A stretch of DNA of 64,000 nt, from positions 27,848,314 through 27,912,313 of the forward strand of contig CM064632.1 in the NCBI GenBank assembly GCA_032717465.1, written 5' to 3'. Under the pieces are notes generated by a model. The model was not told the origin of the DNA, made no database searches, and worked only from the letters and a program-made list of their open reading frames with translations. The position numbers and the translations under genes are program-made. This DNA is from Coenobita brevimanus. Lineage: Eukaryota > Arthropoda > Malacostraca > Decapoda > Coenobitidae. This document shows positions 54,181-63,169 of this stretch, in pieces; position 1 is the stretch's first letter, and every line of letters begins with the position of its first letter.

Positions 54181-55333
54181 CTCCCCTCACAGACACCTGA
54201 CGGACATCCCCAGGTGTTTCCTGCGCCTGACCTATGACCTGGGGTTCCACACTGACCTGGCATTCCCTCCAATAGCTAATCTCCCTGTGGAATACCGTTC
54301 GAAAATAAGCTCTTAAGCCATCGAAATCTCCTAGACGAAAATTAGGAACGGTGGAGGTATTTTCAGTGGAACAGACATCCCAAATAAATTTGAACTTAAT
54401 TTCTTCATGATCGCTATTACCAAGTCGTCCACCAACCTCTATATCGTTAATGATATTTTCTTTATTAGCTAAAACCAAATCTAGTATATTATTACCTCTG
54501 GTGGGCTCCCTTATATACTGATAAAGGAAATTATCCTGTACTACCTCTAGAAATTCCTCTGACTCTGCATCTCCTGTTTGATTTCTCCAATCTATCCTTG
54601 GCAGATTAAGGTCCCCTACAATTATTACTAAGCTGGACTGTGATGCTTTCCTCATTTCCTCCCAAAGGTATTTACTATCAGCTCTACTTAATTTAGGAGA
54701 TCTGTAAATTGCTCCTAAGACTAATTTCTCCCTATTGTTACTAATTTCAACCCAGACACTTTCTGTGTCCCTATTTACTTTAATGTCTTCTTTATTATAA
54801 CAGATTAATGAATCCTTTACATAAATAGCTACCCCTCCCCCCTTTCTTCCCTGACGGTTTGACACAAAAATATTAGAGCCTTTTATCTGATATTCTGCTA
54901 AAAATTCTCGAGTGTCTGTATTCATCCAAGTTTCACTAATAACGGCAATGTCTATTTTCTCTGTACAAATTAAAGCCCTCAGTTCATCCATTTTATTACG
55001 TAAACTCCGGCTGTTTGTGTAGTACACTTTCAGATTATTACGAGTAGTTATGCTTCTACCTTGGCATTTACTGTTATTTATTTTATTACTAACTGGGAAA
55101 CTCTTTACTTTACTAATATAACAATTTTTTGTACTATCGCTTATCGCCCTTCTATCATCGCTTGTTCTATCATCTATCATCGCCTGCTCAATTTGAGGTG
55201 CCTGAGTGGATGTATCTACACTAATGGTTGAACTTTTGTTCTTAATTTTGCAAGTATCGATGCATCTATCCAAACATGGTAATAATGATTTCTGACTGTA
55301 GTTGCTGCATCTTCCTGTACACCTACTTCTCAA
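54170..55333 (-). CDS. LINE ORF2, endonuclease part (cut by insertion)
   Basis: An APE-type endonuclease. Visible motifs are KVYYTNSRSLRNKMDEL, ISETWMNTD (catalytic Glu), GRKGGGVAIYV, LGAIYRSPKL, IIVGDLNLPRIDW (catalytic Asp/Asn), NNILDLVLANKE and the final GNSDHEEIKF (SDH). The frame opens 11 bp inside the ORF1 end without an ATG. The first good ATG is near MIDDRTSDDRR (codon about 52). From FRTV onward the codons are foreign (insertion) and it stops at 54170. Confidence 0.88.
   Translation of the reverse strand: MRSRCTGRCSNYSQKSLLPCLDRCIDTCKIKNKSSTISVDTSTQAPQIEQAMIDDRTSDDRRAISDSTKNCYISKVKSFPVSNKINNSKCQGRSITTRNNLKVYYTNSRSLRNKMDELRALICTEKIDIAVISETWMNTDTREFLAEYQIKGSNIFVSNRQGRKGGGVAIYVKDSLICYNKEDIKVNRDTESVWVEISNNREKLVLGAIYRSPKLSRADSKYLWEEMRKASQSSLVIIVGDLNLPRIDWRNQTGDAESEEFLEVVQDNFLYQYIREPTRGNNILDLVLANKENIINDIEVGGRLGNSDHEEIKFKFIWDVCSTENTSTVPNFRLGDFDGLRAYFRTVFHREISYWRECQVSVEPQVIGQAQETPGDVRQVSVRGGGR
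54175..54292. mobile_element. 118-bp insertion in ORF2 with TACC duplication
   Basis: TACC stands at 54175-54178 and again at 54293-54296. Between them lies a GC-richer segment unlike LINE coding sequence, with ACCTGACGGACATCCCCAGG and TGACCTGGGGTTCCACACTG. The frame offset between the two ORF2 parts equals one base, and 118 mod 3 is also one, so the insertion alone accounts for the frame break. No terminal inverted repeat is evident, and the class is unknown. Confidence 0.75.
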
Positions 55334-56195
55334 TCTCGAAAAATCCCTCCAACTCCCTATCTATCATTCCAGCTAAAACAGTAACTCCCTGCCTGCTAAG
55401 ATGAGTCCCATCCCAACTATACAAGGCACTCCGTCCATAAAACCGGTCCCAGCTGTCTATGAAAGGCATTGCATTATCTTTGCAATACCTTTCAAGGCGG
55501 CAATTAAATCCTATTGCCCTGCTCAACCATTCCCTTCCAACCCGCCACCTGGGTAAAACACCAAGCACTACAGGGGTTCCTCCCCTCTCCCTAACCTTTT
55601 CTAACATCAACTTGTACCTTTTCCACAGTACCTCACTCTTACGGCTACTAATATCATTGCCTCCTACACTGAGGCACACAGTGGGTTTGTCACCACTTTC
55701 CTTTACGATATTTGAAATTTTTTCTACCACATTAGCCACCCTGGCCCCTGGAAGACACACATGTTTAGCGAGTGGAGTATACATGGCCCTGTTCAGATAT
55801 CTCACCTGGGAGTCTCCAACAACAACAACATTTTTCTTACCTTTCTTGTTCTGATTATACTTACCTGTACTGGAAGTTCTCTCACCTTCCTTCTCCTCTA
55901 CTTCCCTCTCTGCCTTCCCTTCACATTCGTCCCGTAGTGCGTCGAAGGCATTAGTGGTCTTAACTTCCGTTTGCTTCTTAAGAGTGAACTTCGTTGCACC
56001 CTTGTTAACTAGTGTCCAACCTTCAGCCTTTTTCTCTTTCTCCACCAACATCTCCTCCAACAATTCCCTCATTTGTGCCTTCTCCTGCCTGAGAATTTGT
56101 ACCTCCCGCTTCAGTTCGAGAAGTTCCTCCTTTAATTCAAGGTAGTCCTTTTCAATACCTGTAGTGGGGACACAGCTCTCTGGCGAGGAAGCCAT
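55323..56195 (-). CDS. LINE ORF1 with coiled coil and SGNH esterase domain
   Basis: 290 codons from ATG 56195. Residues about 15-60 form a Leu/Glu coiled coil (YLELKEELLELKREVQIL). A Lys/Glu linker leads to an SGNH hydrolase-type domain: VVVGDSQVRYLNRA (GDS nucleophile), LSVGGNDIS (Asn) and SWDGTHLSRQG (Asp-x-x-His). CR1-like ORF1 proteins are known to carry such esterase domains. The frame is intact and overlaps the ORF2 frame opening by 11 bp, suggesting coupled translation. Confidence 0.9.
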   Translation of the reverse strand: MASSPESCVPTTGIEKDYLELKEELLELKREVQILRQEKAQMRELLEEMLVEKEKKAEGWTLVNKGATKFTLKKQTEVKTTNAFDALRDECEGKAEREVEEKEGERTSSTGKYNQNKKGKKNVVVVGDSQVRYLNRAMYTPLAKHVCLPGARVANVVEKISNIVKESGDKPTVCLSVGGNDISSRKSEVLWKRYKLMLEKVRERGGTPVVLGVLPRWRVGREWLSRAIGFNCRLERYCKDNAMPFIDSWDRFYGRSALYSWDGTHLSRQGVTVLAGMIDRELEGFFEIEK

Positions 56196-56355
56196 TACGC
56201 ACTAGTTCACACAAGTACTACGGGTCACCACAACACACTAGCACAACACTTTCACGGATTACTAGCACAGCACTATCGCTGATCACTACAACACACTAAC
56301 ACGGATCTCTAAAACACACAAGCACAACACTACAACAGGTCTCTAGCACGTCTAA

Positions 56356-56453
56356 CAGACTGACCACACGAGAGCGACTGAACAGACTGACCACACGAGA
56401 GCGACTCAAAAGACTGACCACACGAGAGCGACTGACTGACCACACGAGAGCGA
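56356..56453 (-). repeat. 27-bp tandem repeats at the LINE 5' end
   Basis: Four GACTGACCACACGAGAGCGAC units (starts 56358, 56385, 56412 and 56434; the last spacing is 22 bp). Tandem 5' UTR units often act as promoter modules in LINEs; that role is inferred here. Confidence 0.8.
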
Positions 56454-56805
56454 CATGACATGCATGAAATCACAAAAGACAACACTGACATGGCATGAAA
56501 TGACATAACATGACAGCCTTTGTAACATGATGTATCATGACAGCATCGACATGACAACAATGACACTGACATGACATGACAGTAACATGAAACAACAGTA
56601 CTGACACAATATGAGATGATGATTTAGCATGATAGCACTGACACGACATGACAGCACTTACACATCACTGACACTGACATGACATGACACTAACATCAAT
56701 CACGACAGCAGTGACAAAGTATACGACTTAGCATGACAGCACTAACATGATAATGAGAGTACCGACACATGACAGCACCGACACCACTAACATAAGAACT
56801 ACATG
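56454..56805. repeat. ACATGACAGCACTGACATG minisatellite, right block
   Basis: Same units as 50930-51795, resuming directly after the LINE 5' end. Confidence 0.88.
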
Positions 56806-57120
56806 AAGTTTTTTAAGGTACATGCAGTAGAGAAAATATACCTGATTTTTATTAATTTATTTTTGCTTATTTATTTATTTGTTTTATTTATTTATTTATT
56901 TATTACGGGTCACAGTAGGTATGGCCACTGTTACGGCAGCTCCGGGCTCTCCCTAGCAGTGATCCAGCCTCTGTTGCCCCAGCCCTCTGTAAGTGCCGCA
57001 TCATTGGGTCTTAACGAGGTAGAGCCTCAAGCCGACCGACAAATACCCATTGGTAACCTGAAGTCTGTGCTTAGCAGCCCTTGAGAATATCCAACCTCTG
57101 AACGTGCTATCAAAGTATCT
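56806..57120. other. no gene; TTTA repeats and a GGGTCACAGTAGG stretch
   Basis: An ATTT/TTTA tetranucleotide tract at 56850-56905 is followed by about 180 bp of unrecognised sequence. Confidence 0.5.
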
Positions 57121-57250
57121 ATATATTTGTCTATCTTTCTATATATCTCTAGGTACTTATGTTTATGTATTTATCTATATATCCATACAGCTATGTCTGT
57201 CTATCTATCTATTAATCTACTTACCTATCTATCTCTACATCTGTCTGTCC
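57121..57250. repeat. ATCT-rich tetranucleotide tract
   Basis: CTATCTAT/TATCTGTC repeats. The hAT element at 57251 inserted into the GTCTGTCC at the right edge, and the tract resumes at 57880-58165. Confidence 0.85.
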
Positions 57251-57706
57251 CAGCAGTTTTCAATCTCTTTCAGGTCGCGCCCCCCTTATCCTTGGTTCAC
57301 ATATTCAAGAGCCCCCTAGCCTTGGCCAACATATCCAGCCCCCCCCCCTACTTCCTGCCATAATCTAACCGTAACATTTTTTTCCAGAATTATTATTATT
57401 TTTGCCGCGTGTTCAAGTGGACATTAACCCAGTTGAATACAGGATCCTGCAATTACTATCCCCCTTTTCGAGAGATAGAGGGGAAGTTGAGGGATGTGTA
57501 TATTTTAACTGAATTTCGTCTGTCTTGCAGTAGGATTTATTGGTATCTTTAATTTTCTCTCGAAACGACAAGATTTGAGAAAAAAATCGAGAAGACGACC
57601 AGGTGGTAGGCATGAAGGAAAGAAACCAACTTCAAAGAAAAATGTGCTTTGAAGGTTGACACAAAGACAGAAAATGAATACTGAATATAAATCAATAGTT
57701 CATCAA

Positions 57707-57762
<56 letters not shown>

Positions 57763-57870
57763 TACTCAAGCCACTGAGTTTTTTTTCTTTTTTTTTTTTA
57801 GTCCTCACAGTTCCCTTGGAAACCGCTCACGCTGCCCTATGGGAACGCGACTCCAGGTGGAGAACCACTG
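57251..57870. mobile_element. non-autonomous hAT element, 620 bp, perfect 8-bp TSD
   Basis: Ends CAGCAGTTTTCAATCTC (left) and, reverse-complemented, CAGTGGTTCTCCACCTG (right), each followed by a GGTCGCG/GAGTCGCG block, a layout typical of hAT MITEs. GTCTGTCC flanks both sides (57243-57250 and 57871-57878) without a mismatch. The interior holds an (AC)n array and no transposase, so it was mobilised in trans. Confidence 0.9.
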
Positions 57871-57878
57871 GTCTGTCC

Positions 57879-58165
57879 ATATGTCTCACTTCATCTATCT
57901 CTAAAAATGTCCATTCATCTATCTGTCAATCTATTTTTATATCTTTCTATGTAGCCTATATCAACCTATGTTTTCATCTGTATATATATACCTACCTATA
58001 TATTTATCTATATCTATATAGCTCTATCCATCTATTCATTTATCTACCGACATATCTATCTACAAATGTCTCTGTATCCATAACTGTCTATCCATTAATC
58101 TATCTCTATATAGATATCCATCCATCTATTAATCTATATCTATTCATCTGGGTCCGTTTGTCTGG
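57879..58165. repeat. ATCT-rich tetranucleotide tract, right block
   Basis: CATCTATCTG and TATATCTATC variants. Tyr/Ile/Leu frames are artefacts. Confidence 0.85.
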
Positions 58166-58329
58166 CTGTCTGTGTCTGTCAAGGATTCAGGCAGCAGCAT
58201 CATAAAGCAAACAGACTATCAGAATATGGCAAATATTATCTAACATACAGTGAATATAACTGTGTAGTGCAAATATAACAGGTCAAACGCATACGAATAG
58301 GTCAGCCATACGAGCATAATTACCTCACC

Positions 58330-58757
58330 CTAAAGCTTCACCCTCGACCCGTCACTCAGCGCTCACCCTTGTTAACTCAATCTCACCCTTCTGAACTCAG
58401 CCCCATCCCCTCTTAACTCAGCCCCATCCCTTCTTAACTCAGACCCATCCATTCTCAATTCAGCCCTATCCCTTCTTAACTCAGCCCCACCCCTTCTTAA
58501 CTCAGCCCCACCCCTTCTTAACTCAGCCCCACCCCTTCTTAACTCAGCCCCACCCCTTCTTAACTCAGCCCCACCCCTTCTTAACTCAGCCCCGTCCAAA
58601 CTCAGCCCCATCCCTTCTTAACTCAACCCCATCCCTTCTTAACTCAGCCCCATATTTTCTTAACTCAGCACCACCCATTCTTAACTTAACCTCACCCCTT
58701 CTTAACTCAGCCCCATCCTATCTTTACTCAGCCCCATCCCTTCTTAACTCAGCAGTT
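58330..58757. repeat. 21-bp minisatellite (CCCCACCCCTTCTTAACTCAG)
   Basis: About 19 units. The centre (58470-58580) is nearly homogeneous and the edges are diverged, as expected for array ageing from the ends. Gly/Ala/Glu/Leu frames on the minus strand are artefacts. Confidence 0.95.
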
Positions 58758-58763
58758 GTTTTT

Positions 58764-58765
<2 letters not shown>

Positions 58766-58799
<34 letters not shown>
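58766..58799. repeat. (GA)n microsatellite
   Basis: About 17 GA units. Confidence 0.95.
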
Positions 58800-58800
<1 letters not shown>

Positions 58801-58877
58801 ACAGCAGCTTTTAGGGCATAGGTAATAATCATCATCATCATTAGCATCATTATCATATTAAAAGAATCAAGTTAGTG

Positions 58878-59000
58878 CTATGGTTACCACCCAACGCCGT
58901 AAGAAGTCCTTTTGGCCAGTCACTTACAATGAGAGTCAGCTCAAGGCAGCATTAAATCGAGTCACTGGATGGCGGCCGCCTCTATCTGCCACAAACAATA
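58878..59000 (+). repeat. dispersed repeat 'A', shortened copy
   Basis: TGGTTACCACCCAACGC at one end and GCAGCATTAAATCGAGTCAC (compare GCAGCACTACATCGAGTGAG at 61631) at the other, with most of the purine-rich middle missing. Confidence 0.6.
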
Positions 59001-59532
59001 TTACCCATTGGCGGAACAGCCGACACAGCCAAAGATTTAAGGGAAAAAAGAAAAGTGTCCTTGCACTCAAACGATAGGGTGATTCAGAACTTCGTATTTA
59101 AGGTGGCATACGAGATTTCTCAACATCTTTCATTTAGCGACTTGTGCGTATTACGTCACATTTTTTTTTAGTTTTGTTCTAATCTGTCTTAATACTGAAA
59201 TAATTTGCATCAGTAACATACAAGAGAAGAGTAAGTGTATTGTGCAGATTAAGTCACCGAGGATGAGGTGTTCGAAAATTATAATAAATATATGAACAAA
59301 TCAGTGTACACAACGCGACTCTGTATATCCAAAGCAACGAAAAGTTCAGTCGAGACATTTGTTTACTCCTTCAACTGTAGGACGTGTTATCATATTTCAT
59401 TCTTGCTATATCCAGACGATTATATTCAACTAAGGTGAAAATCCCTAACGTTGAAGCGATAAGAAACAGTCTCCAAGAACCCCTTCCCTACGAGAGGTCT
59501 CTCCCATAGGGCATAAAGCTTTCTAGCTGTAG

Positions 59533-59577
<45 letters not shown>

Positions 59578-59680
59578 TAATAATTTTCTAAAAAGTTATT
59601 GCAGTGATTTACATAAGCCTTTCAATACAACCACCCTTTCCATTTATTCTTACTAGTACCAAGAGATTTTATTTAGCTTA
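59001..59680. other. no gene; (AAT)n at 59532-59585 and dispersed-repeat fragments
   Basis: TATATCCAGACGATTATATTCAAC near 59409 is another member of the short dispersed family. Confidence 0.6.
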
Positions 59681-59820
59681 GGACAGCCCTAACATTTATT
59701 CAATATGGACGGTGGGTGTTAGCGCCGAAGTAGTGGCATGTGGAGGTGTACGGTATGTAGGAGGATTGTTGGGCTTGGAAACAGACTGTGAAGCCTATGC
59801 CCAGAGTCGGGCACATAAAA
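59681..59820 (+). mobile_element. 3' half of the tRNA-derived SINE
   Basis: GACAGCCCTAACATTTATTC to GCCCAGAGTCGGGCACATAAAA aligns with 25506-25640 almost base for base. The tRNA-like head is missing. Confidence 0.85.
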
Positions 59821-60835
59821 CAAAGGACCCTTTGAGCAACAGGAATTAAATGCAGCCTTCATTAACGTCTTTGCCACGGTAGTAACTTTCCTATGCTGCA
59901 TAAAATCACGTGTTTGGTAACCACAATTATCCCCTTACAACTATACTCTTTTTACTCCAACCTGGCCTAAAATTGCAATCTGTCCACCTTGAACGCTGAG
60001 TTATAACAGTAGATTAACACTAGAATATGATGCCAGTCACGAAGAAGTACTATGGAAAGAAGGTTGAGCTGTAGCACTGTCTTTTCACTGCCACTGAGCT
60101 ACGTGAAGTAAGCTGCAAAAGGACGAAAATCTGGGCCAAGTTAAGGTGAACAGAGTATAGTTTCTCATTTATAAATTCATATGCCTACCAGACTGTTTTA
60201 TTCAGCCCAGGAGAGACTTTCTGAGCTAGATAGGTTTGGCAGTGGTTCCTTTATACTTTCCAAACTAGACATCCTTCGTAAGCTGTGAAAAACTGCGTGT
60301 TGATGACCTGGTTAAAACACACACACACACACATACACACACACACACATCATCGAACTGAAAGGATTAAAGAAGTAAATCCGTCCTGGTAGTGACTGGT
60401 TAATGCATTTCGAGATCATGGTGTCAATATTCGTGGGTGTGGGCGCATGAAATCAAAACCTATAATCAAGTTTCATCTCATCAGAGGGGAAAAATTAGCT
60501 TTCTTATCTATTTTTTAGCATCTGACTGGTGGTGGAGTGAGACACCTTCATGTGGTTGCTCTAATAAAAGTGGCCTCGTTATGTAACTACGTCTCTAAGC
60601 TCCCTCCTTATCACCCGAACTGAGGATGGTGGCCTGCAGTAGGGAACATCAGCCTGCAGTCCACCGGGTTCACGTTTCGAGGAGCCTGGAGCCAAAGTAA
60701 CAACATTAAACATATGACTGACAAAGCACTGCAACAGAGAGGCAAATAGTCTAATCAGTGCACGACAGCTCTCTACCCCTACCCCTGGTGTTTGCTGAGT
60801 GTGCTGAGTATGTGTGTAATGTGTGTGAGAATAGA
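59821..60835. other. no gene; short AC repeat and dispersed fragments
   Basis: TCTGTCCACCTTGAACGC and TTAACACTAGAATATGATG (59970-60030) resemble 37515-37565. ACCAGACTGTTTTATTCAGCC (about 60188) is a member of the CAGACGATTTTATTCAG family. ACAC repeats occur at 60317-60348. Confidence 0.55.
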
Positions 60836-60836
60836 G

Positions 60837-60883
<47 letters not shown>
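60837..60883. repeat. (GT)n microsatellite
   Basis: About 23 GT units. Confidence 0.95.
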
Positions 60884-60885
<2 letters not shown>

Positions 60886-61077
60886 GAGGGGAGTATAGTA
60901 AGTGTGCAGCGAAGTCACCCGTCATCCTCATCCCATCCCTCCCCGCTTCACCACATGCTTCAGCCAGCCTTCCCACATTCAGTCACACCGCACACTCAAC
61001 TCTCATTCCCTACCCCCCCCTTCCAACCCTTCCTTCACATTCCTTTACCATATCCCCTTCCTATAGAGATGTGGGAA

Positions 61078-61238
61078 GTATTAATAATAATAATAATGAT
61101 AATAATAATAATAATTAATAATAATAATAATAATAACAATAACAACAACAGCAACAACAACAACAACAATAATAATAATAATCATAATAATAGTAATAAC
61201 AATAATAATGATGATAATCATCATCATCATCATCATCA
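61078..61238. repeat. AAT/AAC/GAT trinucleotide array
   Basis: Asn/Ile-rich frame is an artefact. The array is the tail of the inverted SINE beside it. Confidence 0.95.
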
Positions 61239-61445
61239 CCATCTAATCCTGTGTTGCCCCATGAGAAGAGTAGGAGCCTGGCGTTAGGCATGTCGGTCCT
61301 GACATTCAAGATGAGAGTTACCAGCCTCACTCATACCTGAGTGGCATTATATGAGCAGTAAACCCCAACCAACCCTTGGATATAAACCTGCACAGGCCCA
61401 ATCCGGTTGGAGCGCCCTAATTATCCACTAAACTACCAGGCATCA
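61225..61445 (-). mobile_element. tRNA-like part of composite SINE, inverted copy
   Basis: On the minus strand CCTGGTAGTTTAGTGGATAA (A box) and CAGGTTTATATCCAAGG (B box) open the unit. GGTTGGGGTTTACTGCTC, then GTCAGGACCGACATGCC and GGGGCAACACAGGATTAGATG follow, ending in GATG repeats. Confidence 0.8.
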
Positions 61446-61685
61446 TTAGTTGGTTATATGGTTACCACCCAGCGTGGTAAATGGTTTCCTGGAGTACAGG
61501 AAACAGTTTGACTTGTTACTCAGTGTAGTCACCCGCAGACAGAAGCAAGAGGAAAGAATGAAGGAAAGAAAGACAGCAGAGGAAGGACGTAAAGAAGGAA
61601 GGATGAGAGGAAAAGGCAGTCACCCGAGAGCAGCACTACATCGAGTGAGTGGACAGTGAGCGCCCTCACCTACCACCAGGTAAAA
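61446..61685 (+). repeat. repeat 'A' part of composite SINE, left arm
   Basis: GTTGGTTATATGGTTACCACCCAGCG, a GGTTTCCTG...CAGGAAACAG stem, a GAAAGA-rich middle, then ATCGAGTGAGTGGACAGTGAGC and CCTACCACCAGG. The head lies against the SINE, exactly as in the right arm but inverted. Confidence 0.8.
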
Positions 61686-61744
61686 AAATAGTAACCATAA
61701 AATACTTACTATCATTTTCATTATTGTTTCTCCTTCTTATTCTT

Positions 61745-61770
61745 CTTTTTCTCATTATTATTATTATTAA

Positions 61771-61835
<65 letters not shown>

Positions 61836-61851
61836 CATTATTATTATTATA
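61745..61851. repeat. (ATT)n array at the centre of the inverted duplication
   Basis: ATT repeats with ATC interruptions between the two A arms. Confidence 0.95.
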
Positions 61852-62126
61852 GGTGGTAGGTGGGAGCGCTCGCTATCCAATCACTCAATATAGTACTGCC
61901 TTAGGTGTCTGCCCTTTCCTCTCTTCCTTCCTTCCTTTTCCGTCTTTCCTTCATTCTTTCCACTTCCTTCCGCCTACTGGTGACTTTACACTCCCTCTTC
62001 TGTTTCTTTCCTTGACTCTTTCCTCTTCCTTCTGCCTATGGGCGACTCTACACTGAGTGACAAGCCAAATGGTTTCCTGAACAACAGGAAACCATTTACT
62101 ACGCTGGGTGGTAACCATATATCCAG
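61852..62126 (-). repeat. repeat 'A' part of composite SINE, right arm
   Basis: Inverted relative to 61446-61685: CACTGAGTGACAAGCCAAATG, then GGTTTCCTG(AACAA)CAGGAAACC, a perfect 9-bp stem, then GCTGGGTGGTAACCATATATCC. Confidence 0.8.
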
Positions 62127-62345
62127 AATGTGGCGCCTGGTGGTTTAGTGGATAATTAAGGCGCTGCAGTCGGACTGAGCCTGTGTAGGTTTATCTCCAA
62201 GGGGTGGTTGGGGTTTACTGCTATCGTAATGATACTCAGGGATGAGTGAGGCTGGTCAGTCTCATCTTAAATGTCAGGACTGACTTGCCTAGCCCCGGGC
62301 TCCTACACTCCTCAAGCGGCAACATAGAATTGGATGATGGATGGA
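62127..62345 (+). mobile_element. tRNA-like part of composite SINE, right arm
   Basis: A box TGGTTTAGTGG (62141-62151) and B box GGTTTATCTCC (62188-62198, one or two changes from consensus). GGTTGGGGTTTACTGC, GTCAGGACTGACTTGCCTAGC and GCGGCAACATAGAATTGGATG follow, then GATG repeats. Confidence 0.85.
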
Positions 62346-62347
62346 TG

Positions 62348-62383
62348 GCTTTATTATTATTTTTATTTTTATTATTATTATTA

Positions 62384-62417
<34 letters not shown>
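62348..62417. repeat. (ATT)n array
   Basis: ATT repeats linking the SINE tail to the next element. Confidence 0.95.
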
Positions 62418-62418
<1 letters not shown>

Positions 62419-62546
62419 GGATCCCTACGTGTCAAGTGGGGTTGGTGGAGGATTAGTGCCCCTTCCTGTAAAACAATTAACTCTAAGCCCTTGGCCACCC
62501 CGTTTGGGATACATGGCGTCTGGCAATGAATGAATGAATGAATTAT
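62419..62546 (+). mobile_element. tail of the 5S-derived SINE (5'-truncated)
   Basis: It matches 19966-20086 nearly base for base, from ATCCCTACGTGTCAAGTGGGG to GGCGTCTGGCAATGAATGAATG. All 5S-like sequence is missing. Confidence 0.88.
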
Positions 62547-62547
62547 A

Positions 62548-63083
62548 AGATACGAAATAATGATTCATGAAAGATGTGTAGTGAGGAAGTCGGTGGACAC
62601 CAGAATCGAAGAGAGAGTACTGAAATGGTGTGGTTATGTGGAGAGAATGGATAAAGACAGAGTGGTGAAAAAGGTGTATCTGAGTGAATTTGAGGGAAGA
62701 GGCGAGGTAGGCCAAGGAGAAGGTAGTGAGATATTGGTGGATGAGTGTGTGAGGAAGAGAGGTTTGGAAGTCGGTGAGGCTAGGGACTGACAAGAGATCG
62801 AGATGGCTGCATGAATGTTGTGAGAAGAAGTGCATGATCAGGGATTTGGCACCTCGTCTTAACGTGGCAGCGTCCGGATTGACTCTATCGGATACGTTTA
62901 TGTGAAGCTACAAAGCGTGGTGAATGTTTTTGGCGTATCCAATAAAGCCAGAATTCCGGGGTATTAAATGAAGAGTGAATGAAAGCGTGGCCCATTGGAT
63001 TGGCAAATTTGGGCTGTCTGGACATTGATACTCCTCACCCTGTCCTAGAGTGGAAAAGGAGGTCCGGATGATGATGACGATGA

Positions 63084-63085
<2 letters not shown>
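62548..63085 (+). mobile_element. RTE-like LINE 3' fragment
   Basis: The frame 62560-62790 encodes ERVLKWCGYVERMDKDRVVKKVYLSEFEG, the C-terminal signature of the LINEs at 564 and 38085 but of another subfamily. The 3' UTR ends AAAGGAGGTCCGGATGATGATG and continues into (ATT)n. The usual RGRPR arginine stretch is frameshifted. Confidence 0.75.
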
Positions 63086-63130
<45 letters not shown>

Positions 63131-63150
63131 CATCATCATCATCATCAAGA
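63086..63150. repeat. (ATT)n/(ATC)n array
   Basis: Trinucleotide tail of the LINE fragment. Confidence 0.95.
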
Positions 63151-63169
63151 TCATGATCATGTTTCCACT

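Larger units (their letters stand above)
51803..56453 (-). mobile_element. CR1/L2-like LINE, near full length
   Basis: It has a 5' UTR with tandem repeats (56356-56453), ORF1 (56195-55323), ORF2 in two frames (55333-52108) and a 3' UTR. The 3' UTR contains AGGAGCTGCCTAGCATGGGCC and ends in a CTTCTTATGTTCTTATAT-type repeat, as in CR1/L2 relatives. At 4.65 kb it is the longest LINE here. It sits inside the ACATGACAGCACTG minisatellite. The ORF2 break is explained by a 118-bp insertion (54175-54292). Confidence 0.9.
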
